Shown here: positions 48,916 to 58,157 of the stretch, piece by piece
How positions within the stretch are numbered: the first letter of the stretch is position 1
Layout of the letters: the number at the start of each line of letters is the position of its first letter
Source of the DNA: DATLSM01 sp049585815
Lineage (GTDB): Bacteria; Actinomycetota; Thermoleophilia; Solirubrobacterales; 70-9
Length of the DNA: 58,195 nt
Direction of reading: 5' to 3'
NCBI GenBank assembly: GCA_049585815.1
Contig: JBAVAR010000056.1
Coordinates: 1-58,195 of the forward strand
The notes under the pieces: generated by a model
The model's database searches: none
What the model saw: the letters and a program-made list of their open reading frames with translations, nothing else
What the model was told of the DNA's origin: nothing
Position numbers and translations under genes: made by a program

Positions 48916-49321
48916 TCTTGGTCGGCTGGGTGGTGTACTTCGAGGGGCACTTGGTGACCAGGGTGTTGCGCTGCCCGACGAAGGTCCCATGCTGAACTTC
49001 CCCGGTGAGGACGATCTCCCGGCCACCGCGGAAGGGATCGGGGATGGTGCCGCTGTAGGTGACCGGAATACTCTCGCGCGCCCCTTCACCTTCGCGGTCG
49101 GCAACGCGGAAGCGCAGGCTGTTGCCGCTCTGGCGGACCGAGCCGGGGACGACTGTGCCGGTCATGTCGTAGCTGATGCCTGGCGCCGCGCTCAGCAACT
49201 GCGAGGGCTCCTTCGCTTCGGTCGCCGCGGTGAATGAGGTGTAGATCAAGGCCGCGGAGAGCAGCACGGCGGCGCTGAGCGCGACCACCAGCCGAATCTT
49301 CCTCTTGCGCTGAGGATCCAC
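48905..49321 (-). CDS. ccmE: Haem chaperone CcmE, CxxxY type
   Basis: 138 residues, GTG start. One N-terminal helix (LVVALSAAVLLSAALIYTSF) anchors an OB-fold domain: YDMTGTVVPGSVRQSGNSLR, PVTYSGTIPDPFRGGREIVL, TGEVQHGTFVGQRNTLVTKC. The covalent haem-binding motif is CPSKY, a Cys replacing the His of the classical HxxxY. Cys-type CcmE is known from some archaea, sulfate reducers and actinobacteria. It delivers haem to CcmF, encoded immediately downstream with an 11-bp overlap. Confidence 0.92.
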   Translation of the reverse strand: MDPQRKRKIRLVVALSAAVLLSAALIYTSFTAATEAKEPSQLLSAAPGISYDMTGTVVPGSVRQSGNSLRFRVADREGEGARESIPVTYSGTIPDPFRGGREIVLTGEVQHGTFVGQRNTLVTKCPSKYTTQPTKNDS

Positions 49322-49387
49322 GAGGCGGGGATTATCGCAAGGCGAGACCTTTCAGGTCGGAACGGCTATCTGCCAGAATCGCCCGCG

Positions 49388-50104
49388 ATGGCGGGAGGCG
49401 ACCGAGACGACCCGGTACTGCTGATCACCGGGGCCAGCAGCGGGATCGGCGCGGCAACGGCGCGGGCGGCCGCCCCGACCTACCGGCTGGCGCTCGCGGC
49501 GCGGCGAGCGCAGCCTCTGGAGGATCTCGCCGCCGAGCTCGGCGGCGAGGAGCGGGCGTTGGCATTGCGCTGCGACGTGACCGAGTGGGAGCAGGTGGAG
49601 GCGATGGCCGGGGCTGTGATCGCTGGCTTTGGTCGCATCGATGCGGTCTTTGCAAATGCGGGATTTGGTGCCAAGCGCGGCTTCCTCGAGGAGACGCCCG
49701 AGCACTGGCGCTCGATGGTCCTCACCAATGTCTACGGTGCGGCGCTGACGATCCGCGCCACCCTCCCCCACCTGCTCCAGCGCGGTGATGGGCACTACTT
49801 GATCACCAGCTCGGTAGCGGGCCGTCGCGCCCTGCCCGGGTCCCTTTACTCGGCAACCAAGTGGGCGGCGACCGCGATCGGCGAGGGACTGCGTGGGGAG
49901 TTGCGCCAGATCCACGAAAACCACGCGATCCGCGTCACCCTGATCGAGCCGGGCATGGTCGACACGCCCTTCTTTGACAACAGCCCCGGGGAGTGGGCGC
50001 TCCGCGACGAGGACATCGCCGCTGCCGCGATGTTCGCACTGCAGCAGCGCGAGGGAGTCGATGTCAACGAGATCCTGATTCGCCCGACCTCCCAGCCCGG
50101 CTAG
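49388..50104 (+). CDS. Short-chain dehydrogenase/reductase
   Basis: 238 residues. The Rossmann cofactor motif is LLITGASSGIGAATARAAA, with AARRAQPLEDL after the second strand, which favours NADP(H); the structural motif NAGFG; catalytic Ser in LITSSVAGRRALPG and YxxxK as YSATKWAATAIGEG. The C-terminal RVTLIEPGMVDTPFF is typical of classical SDRs of the YdfG/sniffer-like group. Substrate unknown. It is divergent from ccmE by 66 bp and ends 3 bp before the convergent GT2. Confidence 0.93.
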   Translation: MAGGDRDDPVLLITGASSGIGAATARAAAPTYRLALAARRAQPLEDLAAELGGEERALALRCDVTEWEQVEAMAGAVIAGFGRIDAVFANAGFGAKRGFLEETPEHWRSMVLTNVYGAALTIRATLPHLLQRGDGHYLITSSVAGRRALPGSLYSATKWAATAIGEGLRGELRQIHENHAIRVTLIEPGMVDTPFFDNSPGEWALRDEDIAAAAMFALQQREGVDVNEILIRPTSQPG

Positions 50105-50107
50105 CGT

Positions 50108-51142
50108 CTATTCCCCCAGGCGGGACAGCAGCAGGCGGGCCAGCCACCAGTAACCGCCGAGGAGCGCGCGAGCCGGCCGGGAGCGGACGAGCGAGGGAAT
50201 GAAGGGGGAATCGAGGTCGGCGCTGAGCCAGGAGGCAAAGCGGGCAGGACTGACCGCTCGGCTGGCCTGAATCTCGCGCCGCTCGCGCAGCAGGCGGGGC
50301 ATCCAGCGGATCACATCGAGTGTTGCCGCGAGCTTCTGCCTTCCCCACCCCCCGGCAATCGAGACGCCGGCCAGCGCCAGCTCGGTGGCGAGCAGCGCCG
50401 GGGAGAGCACGATGAGGAGGCTGGTTGGGTAGACGCGAATCAGGAAGGCCCAGCGGTTTCGCTCCAGCCAGCGCCACTTCTGCTCCCCGGCCCCGAACTC
50501 GTAGTTGTGGTCGACAACCGCGGCGGGCTCGATCCCGAGGCTCCCACCGCGCAGCCGCAGTCGCAGCGATAGGTCGACGTCCTCGTGGTAGAGGAAGAAG
50601 GGCTCGGGGAACCCGCCGAGCTCCTCCCAGACTCGGCGTGGGATCGCCAGGCAGGCGCCCGAGAGGGCGCTCACCTCACCGGCGGGGGGCGCCGCGGAGA
50701 GCGGGAGCCCGTGGCCGCCGGCCCAGACGATCCCGGTGAAGTGGACCGGGTTGCCGGCGGAGTTGATCCGGGTGCCGCTACCGTCCGCTACAAGCGCCTG
50801 CCAGGCGACCCAGTCCCGCCCCTCGCGCAGGGGCAGGCGGATTGCATCACCGAATCCGGCGCAGGGTGCCGCGTCAGGGTTGAGGAAGACGAGCAGATCG
50901 GCGCGAGCGAGCGCGGCGCCGGCGTTGCAGCCACCGGCGAACCCCGCATTGCGGCCCATCTGGACCAGGCGCCCCTGCGGTGCCAGCGCTCGAACCGCCT
51001 CGGCGCTACCGTCGCTGGACCCGTTGTCGATCACGATCAGCTCATCGCCCTCGGCCAACTCCGCCACCACGGCGGGCAGGGTCCGGGCCAGCTCCTCGCG
51101 GCTGTTCCAGGCGACGATCAGGACGGAGAGGGTCGGTGGCAC
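50108..51142 (-). CDS. GT2 glycosyltransferase (rhamnosyltransferase-like)
   Basis: 344 residues. The GT-A fold: LSVLIVAWNSREELARTLPA, LIVIDNGSSDGSAEAV, MGRNAGFAGGCNAGAALARA, the metal site in VFLNPDAAP, acceptor loop SGACLAIPRRVWEELGGFPE and FLYHEDVDLSLRLRLRG. A C-terminal hydrophobic/amphipathic region (SLLIVLSPALLATELALAGV) probably associates with the membrane. This arrangement is common in WbbL-like rhamnosyltransferases of cell-surface glycan synthesis. The giant secreted protein gene lies upstream, 41 bp away on the same strand. Confidence 0.92.
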   Translation of the reverse strand: MPPTLSVLIVAWNSREELARTLPAVVAELAEGDELIVIDNGSSDGSAEAVRALAPQGRLVQMGRNAGFAGGCNAGAALARADLLVFLNPDAAPCAGFGDAIRLPLREGRDWVAWQALVADGSGTRINSAGNPVHFTGIVWAGGHGLPLSAAPPAGEVSALSGACLAIPRRVWEELGGFPEPFFLYHEDVDLSLRLRLRGGSLGIEPAAVVDHNYEFGAGEQKWRWLERNRWAFLIRVYPTSLLIVLSPALLATELALAGVSIAGGWGRQKLAATLDVIRWMPRLLRERREIQASRAVSPARFASWLSADLDSPFIPSLVRSRPARALLGGYWWLARLLLSRLGE

Positions 51143-51183
51143 CGGCGCGGGAGGCTATTCCCCCACTGCGCCGGCGCCCGCCC

Positions 51184-54120
51184 TCACTTCTTGCAGTTCT
51201 CCACCCGCAGCGGAAGACGGTTGTTGACGACCTTCTTTTCGTTCTGGCCTTTGAGGTTCATGTAGGAGACCAGCGACTTCGAACAGAGGTTGGTCGAGTT
51301 GATCAGGAGACTCTTCTTGCCGCCGTTCATGTTGAGGATGAACTTGCTCACCGGAACATCCGGCGTCGGGTAGAAGACGGTCTTGATGCCTCCCCCCTGG
51401 GAGCCGAGGATTCCGTGCACCTGAATGTTCACCTGACCGTTGAGATCGGCGACCAGGTCGGGGAGCTGGCGCCCGACACCGACCAGATAGACGGGACCCT
51501 GCAGCTTGCCGCTGAGCAGGGGTGTCTTTGCTTCCGCCTGGCCATAGATCGATGACTGAGGGCATTGCTGCGCGGCGAGCTGTGGCCTCGTGCACACCGT
51601 CTTGATGTGAGCCTGGTCGAGGAATATCGCGTGCGGCAGGGTCAGCGCGCTGCGGCTGAGGTTTGCGTTGCCCGACGGTGCTTCCAAAATTGCCCGGATG
51701 CGCGGGTTCTTTGCCCGCTTGGTCGGGCCGTAGAGCCGGGTGAAAAGCTTCGGCTTGAAGGCGAGCTTGTTGCATTCGGTCGCCTGAAATGGCGCGCTCA
51801 CCGAGTAGGAGCTGAAATCAGCAGCATTGGTCGGGTTGGAGCCGCCCCCGTTGAGCACACCGCTTGTCGCCTGTGCGGCGCAGTTGGTCGGGTTGAGCAT
51901 GAACTTGCTGCGATCGACGTTGACATCGATTGAGCGAAGGTCGAGCTTCACTCCGCCGAAGACGTCGGGTATCGGATCGGAGACCGCGTTGATCTGGGCC
52001 GTTTCCGGATTGACGAAGAGGGCAATCCTGACGACGACGGTGCCGAGGTCAAACGGCCCCGAGACTGCCGGCGTGATTACCGCCAGCGAAAGCGGAGCCC
52101 CCTTATAGGGACCGGCGAGGAAAACCTTGCCGGCGAGCTTCACCGGTTCAGACCCGGTGCCCGCTTCGGTCGAGGCGGTCCCGATCATGCTTTCCGCCGG
52201 GCAGCTGGAACTTGCCTGCTGCGCCTTGCCGGTGCTACCCGCGGCGGCGCTGAGGGCTGTCTCTGAGCAATAGGGGATACCGGTCAGGTTGCCGATCAGG
52301 CCCTTGGGCAACGTCACGTTGACGCCTTTGAGCTCCTGCTGGCCGTCCGGGCGCCCGATGTCCACCCGGAAGGGGCTGTATGCCCCGGCCTTGGTGCTAT
52401 CGGTCTTCGCCGTGTAGGAGGGGGCGAACGCACGCTGGGCCAGCGTCTGGGGGCAGGTGCCACCGCCCGGCACGCTGGAGAGGGTGAATTTGCCGACCGG
52501 CGCCTTGGTCGAGGTCGGAGTAGACCACGGTTCCAGCGAGCTGGTCGTTTCGGCCGTTGCGCAGGTTGGGGGACTGGTGAGTACGCTCTTTGCGCCGTTG
52601 AAGCGCAGGCTCACGGATTCGAAGGGCACCTGGGGCAGGCCTTCAGGCAGGTTTCCGACAAGTGGGCCCACCTCCTGTTCGTTGAACGTCGTGGTGAGCT
52701 GGCCCGTCTGCGGATTGGCGCTGACGTTACCGATCAATCGCACGACGATCCCGTACTGTTCGGACTTGGCTTCGACCAGGGTTCGGAACTCTTCCCCGGA
52801 GCTTGGATTGGAGCTCTTCTGTTCGCCGATGTAGATGTTGCCTTTCAGTGACCCCTTTGGCAGCGGCGGTGTTTCGATTTCCGCCGTCCCGATTACGGAG
52901 TTGGCGGGACAGCTGTTGCTTTCGATCCGCTTTCCCTTGCCGAACTGTTCATCAGAGCAGGCGACCAGACCGTTGGAGCCCGAAGGGTTGAGTCCCATTC
53001 CCGATGGCAGCGTCACCTTGGCGCTGCGGAGCTGGGACTGGGCGATTTCGTGTTCTCCGCCCGAGGGCACTTCGAAGGGGACTTCGGTAGTGACCGAGGC
53101 CGGGGACGGCGAGTCGACGTTGGTTGTGCCGGCGTCGACTCTGAGACCGGGTTCAAAGGGCACCGATTCACAGCTTTGCTGTTCCACCCCTTCAGGCAGC
53201 GTTGCCTCAAACGCTTCCGAACCCGAGGGGAAACTTGGATTGGGTTCTTCGAATGACTCCGCCCGGTACCAGGTCGAGTAGAGATGCTTGTATGCCGCAT
53301 CTTCGGGGTTAAAGCAGGTCGTTGGAAGGGTGAGATAGGTGCCGTTCCCGGTGCTGGCACCGAAGCTGATCAATCGGCTGATCAGAGTCTGCAGCCCGGT
53401 GCCTTTTGCTTCGGCGGGAATGTGGATCGTGAAGCTCTCGTGGTAGTCACTCTCCCAGGAGACTTCTGTGTTCAGGAAGATCGGCTCTTTGCCGGCGATT
53501 ACGAAGCCAAAGAGGGCGGGTTCGCCATGATTGGGAGCGAGGTTGTAGACCGGCACCTGGAATACCCCGGGGATCAGCGGCAGCCGCGTCCCGGTGTTTT
53601 CAATGATGTTGCTCGACCCCGGCGGGAATTCGACGTTGGGTTCGTTGGTGACAAGGCTGGCCTGCTCTTCACCGGTTTTCGTCGCCGCTTTGCATTCGGG
53701 CACGAAGACGCCGGGAGACGGCTGATGGAGGAATTCAGCCAGCGTGCATTTTTCGGTTGTCGACTGGGTATTGACCGTCAGGCCGGGCGGAAGATCGACG
53801 CGCAGAGTTTTGACGTCTCTCCCCTCAAGCGGTTCTTCGATCGGTTCGATCACATTTTCAACCACTTTGCTGTGTTTGATGATGTACTGCGTGAACCCGA
53901 TCGGAGGATGACCGCCTGCCGTGGTGAAGACCTGCCCGGGTGTTTCCGGAGAGCACTGGGGCGTTTCTTTGGTGCAGTTGGCCGCCTGCCAGCCGTCCTT
54001 CGCGCTCGGCGGTTCGTTCTGTTTTTCGATGATTTCGCCGGTGTTTGCCTGCGCGAGCTGGGCAGTGAGGAGTGCGACTCCGAAAATCATCGATACCAAT
54101 ACGATCAGGCGCCTTGCCAT
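51184..54120 (-). CDS. Giant secreted protein, paralog A
   Basis: 978 residues; ATG after AAGGAGG. Signal peptide LIVLVSMIFGVALLTAQLAQA. The extracellular part is beta-rich with about 16 scattered cysteines and short blocks that recur along the chain: VDLPPGLTVNTQST, VTLPSGMGLNPSGS, VTLPKGLIGNLTGIPYCSE, each followed by SxCPAxSxIGTA-type segments, as if built from repeated beta-sandwich modules. The C-terminal block VPVSKFILNMNGGKKSLLIN ends in a Cys. It shares order and motifs with paralog B over its whole length. Function unknown; there is no sortase signal or anchor. Proteins of this design appear to be specific to Thermoleophilia, from memory. Confidence 0.88.
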   Translation of the reverse strand: MARRLIVLVSMIFGVALLTAQLAQANTGEIIEKQNEPPSAKDGWQAANCTKETPQCSPETPGQVFTTAGGHPPIGFTQYIIKHSKVVENVIEPIEEPLEGRDVKTLRVDLPPGLTVNTQSTTEKCTLAEFLHQPSPGVFVPECKAATKTGEEQASLVTNEPNVEFPPGSSNIIENTGTRLPLIPGVFQVPVYNLAPNHGEPALFGFVIAGKEPIFLNTEVSWESDYHESFTIHIPAEAKGTGLQTLISRLISFGASTGNGTYLTLPTTCFNPEDAAYKHLYSTWYRAESFEEPNPSFPSGSEAFEATLPEGVEQQSCESVPFEPGLRVDAGTTNVDSPSPASVTTEVPFEVPSGGEHEIAQSQLRSAKVTLPSGMGLNPSGSNGLVACSDEQFGKGKRIESNSCPANSVIGTAEIETPPLPKGSLKGNIYIGEQKSSNPSSGEEFRTLVEAKSEQYGIVVRLIGNVSANPQTGQLTTTFNEQEVGPLVGNLPEGLPQVPFESVSLRFNGAKSVLTSPPTCATAETTSSLEPWSTPTSTKAPVGKFTLSSVPGGGTCPQTLAQRAFAPSYTAKTDSTKAGAYSPFRVDIGRPDGQQELKGVNVTLPKGLIGNLTGIPYCSETALSAAAGSTGKAQQASSSCPAESMIGTASTEAGTGSEPVKLAGKVFLAGPYKGAPLSLAVITPAVSGPFDLGTVVVRIALFVNPETAQINAVSDPIPDVFGGVKLDLRSIDVNVDRSKFMLNPTNCAAQATSGVLNGGGSNPTNAADFSSYSVSAPFQATECNKLAFKPKLFTRLYGPTKRAKNPRIRAILEAPSGNANLSRSALTLPHAIFLDQAHIKTVCTRPQLAAQQCPQSSIYGQAEAKTPLLSGKLQGPVYLVGVGRQLPDLVADLNGQVNIQVHGILGSQGGGIKTVFYPTPDVPVSKFILNMNGGKKSLLINSTNLCSKSLVSYMNLKGQNEKKVVNNRLPLRVENCKK

Positions 54121-54270
54121 TTACTCCTCCTTGTGTACCCGTGGACGGCTCGCCGCCCCTGCATGGCGCGTGAGTTCTGGTGGACTCCCTTGATAAACCA
54201 TACCGGGCCCAAAAGTTTCGATCAAGTCCCTGCTCCCAACTCAGGTAGTTCGCCGCGAGGGCATCAGTAG

Positions 54271-57159
54271 TTAGCCGCGAGGCCTCTCTTGCCGATGCGG
54301 TCGCCGGTGCTGTTTTCTGCGGCAGGGGGTTCGCAGCAACTCACGCCGGTTGGCCTTCTTTCCGTTCTGGGCCTTAATCTTGACGATCGCCTTCACCGCT
54401 GGTCGACAGAGATTTCGGGAGTTGACCAGCAGCCCCTTACCGCCCCCTCGCATGGTGAGGATGAATTTCGAAACCGGTACGTCGGGCACTGTCTCAAACG
54501 TCGTGCGGATACCGCCGTGGGCGCTGTCGATGCGCCCGACAAGGTCGATATCGACCTGGCCGCCCAGAGCAGCGACCAGATCGGGCAGCGGGTTGGTGGA
54601 GGAGCGCAGGTAGACCGGCCCTTCCAGCGGCTTTGCCAGCAGTGGAGTGAAGGCACGCGCGAAGCCGTAGATCGATTCCTGCGGGCAGGCATTGGCTGCA
54701 AACTGCACCCGCGTGCAGATCTTGCTGAGGCTGCTCTGCTTGAGAAACAGAGCGTGGGGCAGGCCGACCGCGGCGCGGGCGATGTTGGCATCTCCTTCGC
54801 GGGTGATCAGTATCGCCCGAAGCTTTGGGCTCTGGGCCCTGCGTGTGCCGCCGAAAAGGCGGAGGTGGAGCTTCGGCTGGAAGCCCAACTTTTCACAGCC
54901 GCCCACCTGGAACGGCGTCGATACGGGGTCGGAACTAAAGGCCGCGGGGTTTGTCGGGTCTGACCCACCCCCACGCAGTGTCCCGGTCACCGCCATCGAT
55001 GCGCAGTTGGTCGGGTTGAGCGCGAACTGCTTGCGGTCAAGATGAACCGAGATCGAGTCGAGGTCCAGGAGGGCGCCGCCGAAGACGTGGGGAATCGGGT
55101 CGGAGTCCGCTTCGACCTGTGCGGTTTCAGGATTGACCCGCAGTGCCACCCGCACCACGACCGTGCCGAGATCGAAGGGCCCGGCCGTGGCGGGGGTGAC
55201 TACCACCAGGGAGAGTGGTGCCTCGTTGTAGGGGCCTGCGAGAAAGACCTTGCCGGCAATCTGCAGTGGTGAGGGACCGCTGCCGGCGTCGATCGTGGCG
55301 CTGCCGATGAGGCTGTTGTCGGGACAGCTCGACTTTGCCGCCTCGGTTACGCCGCTGGCGGCTGCCGCTGCGGCGATTGCCGATTCTGGGCAATAGCTGA
55401 CGCCAGCCAATTTCGCGGTCATGCCCGGCGGCAGGAGGACGTTGACGCCTTTCAGCTCCTGGCTGCCGCCCGAGCGGGTGACGTTTACGTTGAATTGGCT
55501 GTAGGCGCCGCCGTTCGGATTCGTTGTCTTGGCCGCAAAGCCGGGCGTGAAGGGGCGCTCGGCAAGGGTCTTGGCGCAGGCGCCGCCGCCGGGGGCGCTG
55601 GCGAGGGTGAAACCCTTATCGGATGGTCCGGCGTCGGGGGTACCCGACCAGGCGCTCATCGCGTGGGAGGTGGCGTTTGGCCCGCAGGTTGGCGGGCTGG
55701 TCAGGGTCGCTGTCGAACCACCGTCGAGTTTGATCTGAACGGAGTCAAACGGCAACTGCGGAGCTTCGTTGACGGTTGCCGTCAGCTGACCGGTCTGTGG
55801 ATTGGCGCTGATGTTGCCGGTGAGGCGGATGGAGAGGCCACGGCTCGCCGACTCGGCATCGATGAAGATCCGGTACTCATCCCCCGAAGCAGGGTTTCGA
55901 CTCAACTGCTGCCCGAGGTAGACGTCGCCGGTCAGGGTGCCGTTGGGGAGCGGCGGGGTGTTGATCGCGACCGTGCCGATCTTCGACGCTGGCGGGCAGG
56001 AGATCGGATTTCTGGTTCCCTCACCGAACTGCGCGTCGGTGCATGCCCCCAGTCCCTTTGCTGCCGAGGGATTGATGCCCATGCCCTCAGGCAGGGTTAC
56101 CCGAGCCTCCCTCACGTTGGAGTCATAGATCGGCGCCGAGGGTTCGAACGGGACGTTGACGTTGACCGTCGGACCGGTCGGCGAGTCGGTTTGGGTGGTA
56201 CCCGGATCCATCGAGGTCGACGGTGCAAACGGGACCTTGTCGCAGTGTTCGGGCTTCGCGCCCTTTGGCAGCGGGGACTTCAATTCCTGGGAGCCGGTGA
56301 GGAACGCCGCACTGGGCGGGGCGGGCACGGTTAGGTCATAACCGTCTTCGGGTGCGGGTTCCTCCACGGAATCGGCGTGCAGATAGGTGGTGTACTGGCC
56401 CTTGAACGGTTCGACTTCTGGGTTGAAGCAGGTGCTCGGGTTGGTCAGAAATGCCCCACCCGTTTCACCCGGCAGGCCGTTGTTGCCAATCGTGCCATTG
56501 AAAACCAATCGGTTTTTGAGGATCCGGATTCCGGCCACGCTCGGAACGTGGATCGTGAAGTACTCGTGATAGTTGCCGTTCCAGTCGACCCCGGCGTTCA
56601 GGAAAACTTCGCCCAGGCCAAGCGGAAGGGTGAAGCCGAAGCGCGCCGGTTCGCCGGATCTCGGCACGAGGTTGTATACGGCGAGGCCGGGAATAGTGAT
56701 CGGAGGCAGGGTCACGGGAGGAACTCCCGTCGATGCCGTGACCGCACTGGTCCCCACCTGGGTGTTGGCTGGGCAGCCACCTGATGGGAATTTCCCTTCT
56801 TCAAGTTCGCACTGGGGCGTTGCCTGGGGATTGACGCTGAGCCCCGGCGGCAGGTCAACCAGAACTGTCTTCAGGTTGCCGGCAGGTTCTTCGAACGGAC
56901 CGGAGTGCTTGACGATGATCTGGGTGAATCCGTCCGGGGGATGGCCGGCGGCCTGGGTGAAGAAGAGTTCCGGAGTTTCGGCGGAGCAGGGATCCGTCGT
57001 ACATGTCCCCGCCTGCCAACCGGCTTTCGCCGTTTCTGGTTCTCCTCCAGGTTCCTGGCTTTCGATGATGTCGACGGCGTGGGCCGGCGTCGCAAACGCG
57101 AGCCCCAGTGCGGTCGCGGCCAAGGCGATCGCTGCGCGTGCTCCTGGTCTCACCCCCAT
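54271..57159 (-). CDS. Giant secreted protein, paralog B
   Basis: 962 residues from the ATG at 57159, which has AAGGAG 7 nt upstream; the frame is open further up but crosses a tRNA-like fragment. Signal peptide AAIALAATALGLAFATPAHA. It aligns with paralog A from GWQAGTCTTDPCSAETPELF to VPVSKFILTMRGGGKGLLVN, including VLVDLPPGLSVNPQAT, GNISANPQTGQLTATVNEA, KLRAILITREGDANIARAAV and LEGPVYLRSSTNPLPDLVAA. The tail is strongly basic (RRELLRTPCRRKQHRRPHRQ), unlike A. Function unknown; duplicated with A in tandem, 150 bp apart. Confidence 0.88.
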   Translation of the reverse strand: MGVRPGARAAIALAATALGLAFATPAHAVDIIESQEPGGEPETAKAGWQAGTCTTDPCSAETPELFFTQAAGHPPDGFTQIIVKHSGPFEEPAGNLKTVLVDLPPGLSVNPQATPQCELEEGKFPSGGCPANTQVGTSAVTASTGVPPVTLPPITIPGLAVYNLVPRSGEPARFGFTLPLGLGEVFLNAGVDWNGNYHEYFTIHVPSVAGIRILKNRLVFNGTIGNNGLPGETGGAFLTNPSTCFNPEVEPFKGQYTTYLHADSVEEPAPEDGYDLTVPAPPSAAFLTGSQELKSPLPKGAKPEHCDKVPFAPSTSMDPGTTQTDSPTGPTVNVNVPFEPSAPIYDSNVREARVTLPEGMGINPSAAKGLGACTDAQFGEGTRNPISCPPASKIGTVAINTPPLPNGTLTGDVYLGQQLSRNPASGDEYRIFIDAESASRGLSIRLTGNISANPQTGQLTATVNEAPQLPFDSVQIKLDGGSTATLTSPPTCGPNATSHAMSAWSGTPDAGPSDKGFTLASAPGGGACAKTLAERPFTPGFAAKTTNPNGGAYSQFNVNVTRSGGSQELKGVNVLLPPGMTAKLAGVSYCPESAIAAAAAASGVTEAAKSSCPDNSLIGSATIDAGSGPSPLQIAGKVFLAGPYNEAPLSLVVVTPATAGPFDLGTVVVRVALRVNPETAQVEADSDPIPHVFGGALLDLDSISVHLDRKQFALNPTNCASMAVTGTLRGGGSDPTNPAAFSSDPVSTPFQVGGCEKLGFQPKLHLRLFGGTRRAQSPKLRAILITREGDANIARAAVGLPHALFLKQSSLSKICTRVQFAANACPQESIYGFARAFTPLLAKPLEGPVYLRSSTNPLPDLVAALGGQVDIDLVGRIDSAHGGIRTTFETVPDVPVSKFILTMRGGGKGLLVNSRNLCRPAVKAIVKIKAQNGKKANRRELLRTPCRRKQHRRPHRQERPRG

Positions 57160-57254
57160 GCCATTCTCCTTCCCGAAATCAATCTCCCGAAACCAGAATA
57201 CCCGTTTTTTGGGGGCGGCACCAGTATTTTTGGGTAGAAGATCGGGCTTAAAAA

Positions 57255-57280
57255 GCGGACGACGGGTCTCGAACCCGCGT
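57255..57280 (-). repeat. tRNA 3'-end fragment (T-arm and acceptor strand), probable attachment site
   Basis: On the minus strand GCGGG-TTCGAGA-CCCGT forms a T-arm, followed by CGTCCGC as a 3' acceptor strand. No matching 5' half (GCGGACG with D- and anticodon arms) lies upstream, so it is not a whole tRNA. It sits 230 bp from a truncated tyrosine integrase gene, the usual arrangement at an integrated element's end. Confidence 0.5.
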
Positions 57281-57509
57281 CTGAGTCGCAGGTTCGAACC
57301 GCTTAGAGCAGTCCCTCGAGAAATCGAGGAAGCAGCGGGGGCCTGGTGAGCAGGTTCAACTACAGATTGTCCTGCAAGGGCATTGTCTCTCTTGTCGGGT
57401 CCAGCCCGATGCAAATGCGGCTGGGGATTGACAGGTATTTCAGATGCTCTCTGCAAGGTCAAGCGACTCGGCGCCCGCGCGCTTCCTCGATCAACTCGAG
57501 GAGAAGCGC
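57281..57509. other. No gene recognised
   Basis: About 230 bases between the tRNA fragment and the integrase fragment. CTCGAG-AAAT-CGAGG (57315-57331) forms a short hairpin. No coding motif seen; possibly integrase-binding or attachment DNA. Confidence 0.35.
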
Positions 57510-58157
57510 ATGGACCTCTCAAACGAAACCCTCATTGCCGAGGCGATCGAAATTAACCACGCCGGAGTCGGCAAGGACAAGACGCTGGATCGCTATGACG
57601 ACCACCTCATGCACTTCAGCCAGTATCTGGCTAGCGCTCACGGCAAGACCTTTTACTCCTGCCGCAGCAAGCACGTCCGACTCTTCATGGGCCACCTGGC
57701 AAGGCCCGGAGGCCCGAGCCCGCACGCTTCCCGTCTGGGTTGTGAGTGGTGCAAGGCAAGGGGCTATCCAGATGGTCGCTGTGGATCAGGCTGGTCTCCT
57801 TCCTATCGCAAGAGCTACCTAGCGGCGATCAAATTCCTCTATCACCACTTCTTCGCAGAGGAGGATCTTCCCGACCACAACCCCGCTGCCCTTGAGACGT
57901 CACCAAAGGTCATCCTCAAACGCGGCTATACGCCTTCCAGGGCGGAGGTCAAGAAGCTCCTCGATGCTCCGGGGTCACCCAAGGCCCGCCTTCTTGTCCA
58001 TTGGATCTTCTACGCACCGTCTCGGCGAGCCACCTTCGCTGATGCTCGTTGGTGCGACATTGATCTAGACCGAAGTTACCCCGAATACCGGCCCTCTGAT
58101 CGCCCCCGATCCCGCTCGTCATGCGGGGCTGGGGGTTTTTCAGGCGCTCATTTGTAG
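57510..58157 (+). pseudogene. Tyrosine recombinase (integrase) truncated in its catalytic domain
   Basis: From the ATG at 57510 (GAGGAG 6 nt upstream) a SAM-like N-terminal core-binding domain is clear: RYDDHLMHFSQYLASAHGKT, HVRLFMGHLARPGG, SYRKSYLAAIKFLYHHFFAE. The catalytic domain starts YTPSRAEVKKLLDA and HWIFYAPSRRATFADARWCD with the first active-site Arg, then similarity stops after DIDLD at about 58070. The following codons are Arg/Ser/Pro-rich and run into a terminator. The Lys, HxxR and Tyr regions are missing, so the protein cannot recombine DNA. Confidence 0.75.
58102..58140 (+). terminator. Intrinsic terminator after the integrase fragment
   Basis: Nested stem GCCCCC ... CCCGC-loop-GCGGG ... 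GGGGG followed by TTTTT. It lies inside the last codons of the open integrase frame, which supports the view that the gene's 3' part was deleted up to this element. Confidence 0.75.

Noticed and set aside
57255..57300. Complete minus-strand tRNA near the integrase
   Set aside because: No 5' acceptor strand or D-arm precedes the T-arm; GGTTCGAACC nearby looks like a T-loop but cannot complete a cloverleaf.
57160..57522. N-terminal extension of giant paralog B
   Set aside because: The extension crosses the tRNA fragment and places the signal peptide 120 residues inside the protein; the ATG at 57159 has AAGGAG at good distance.
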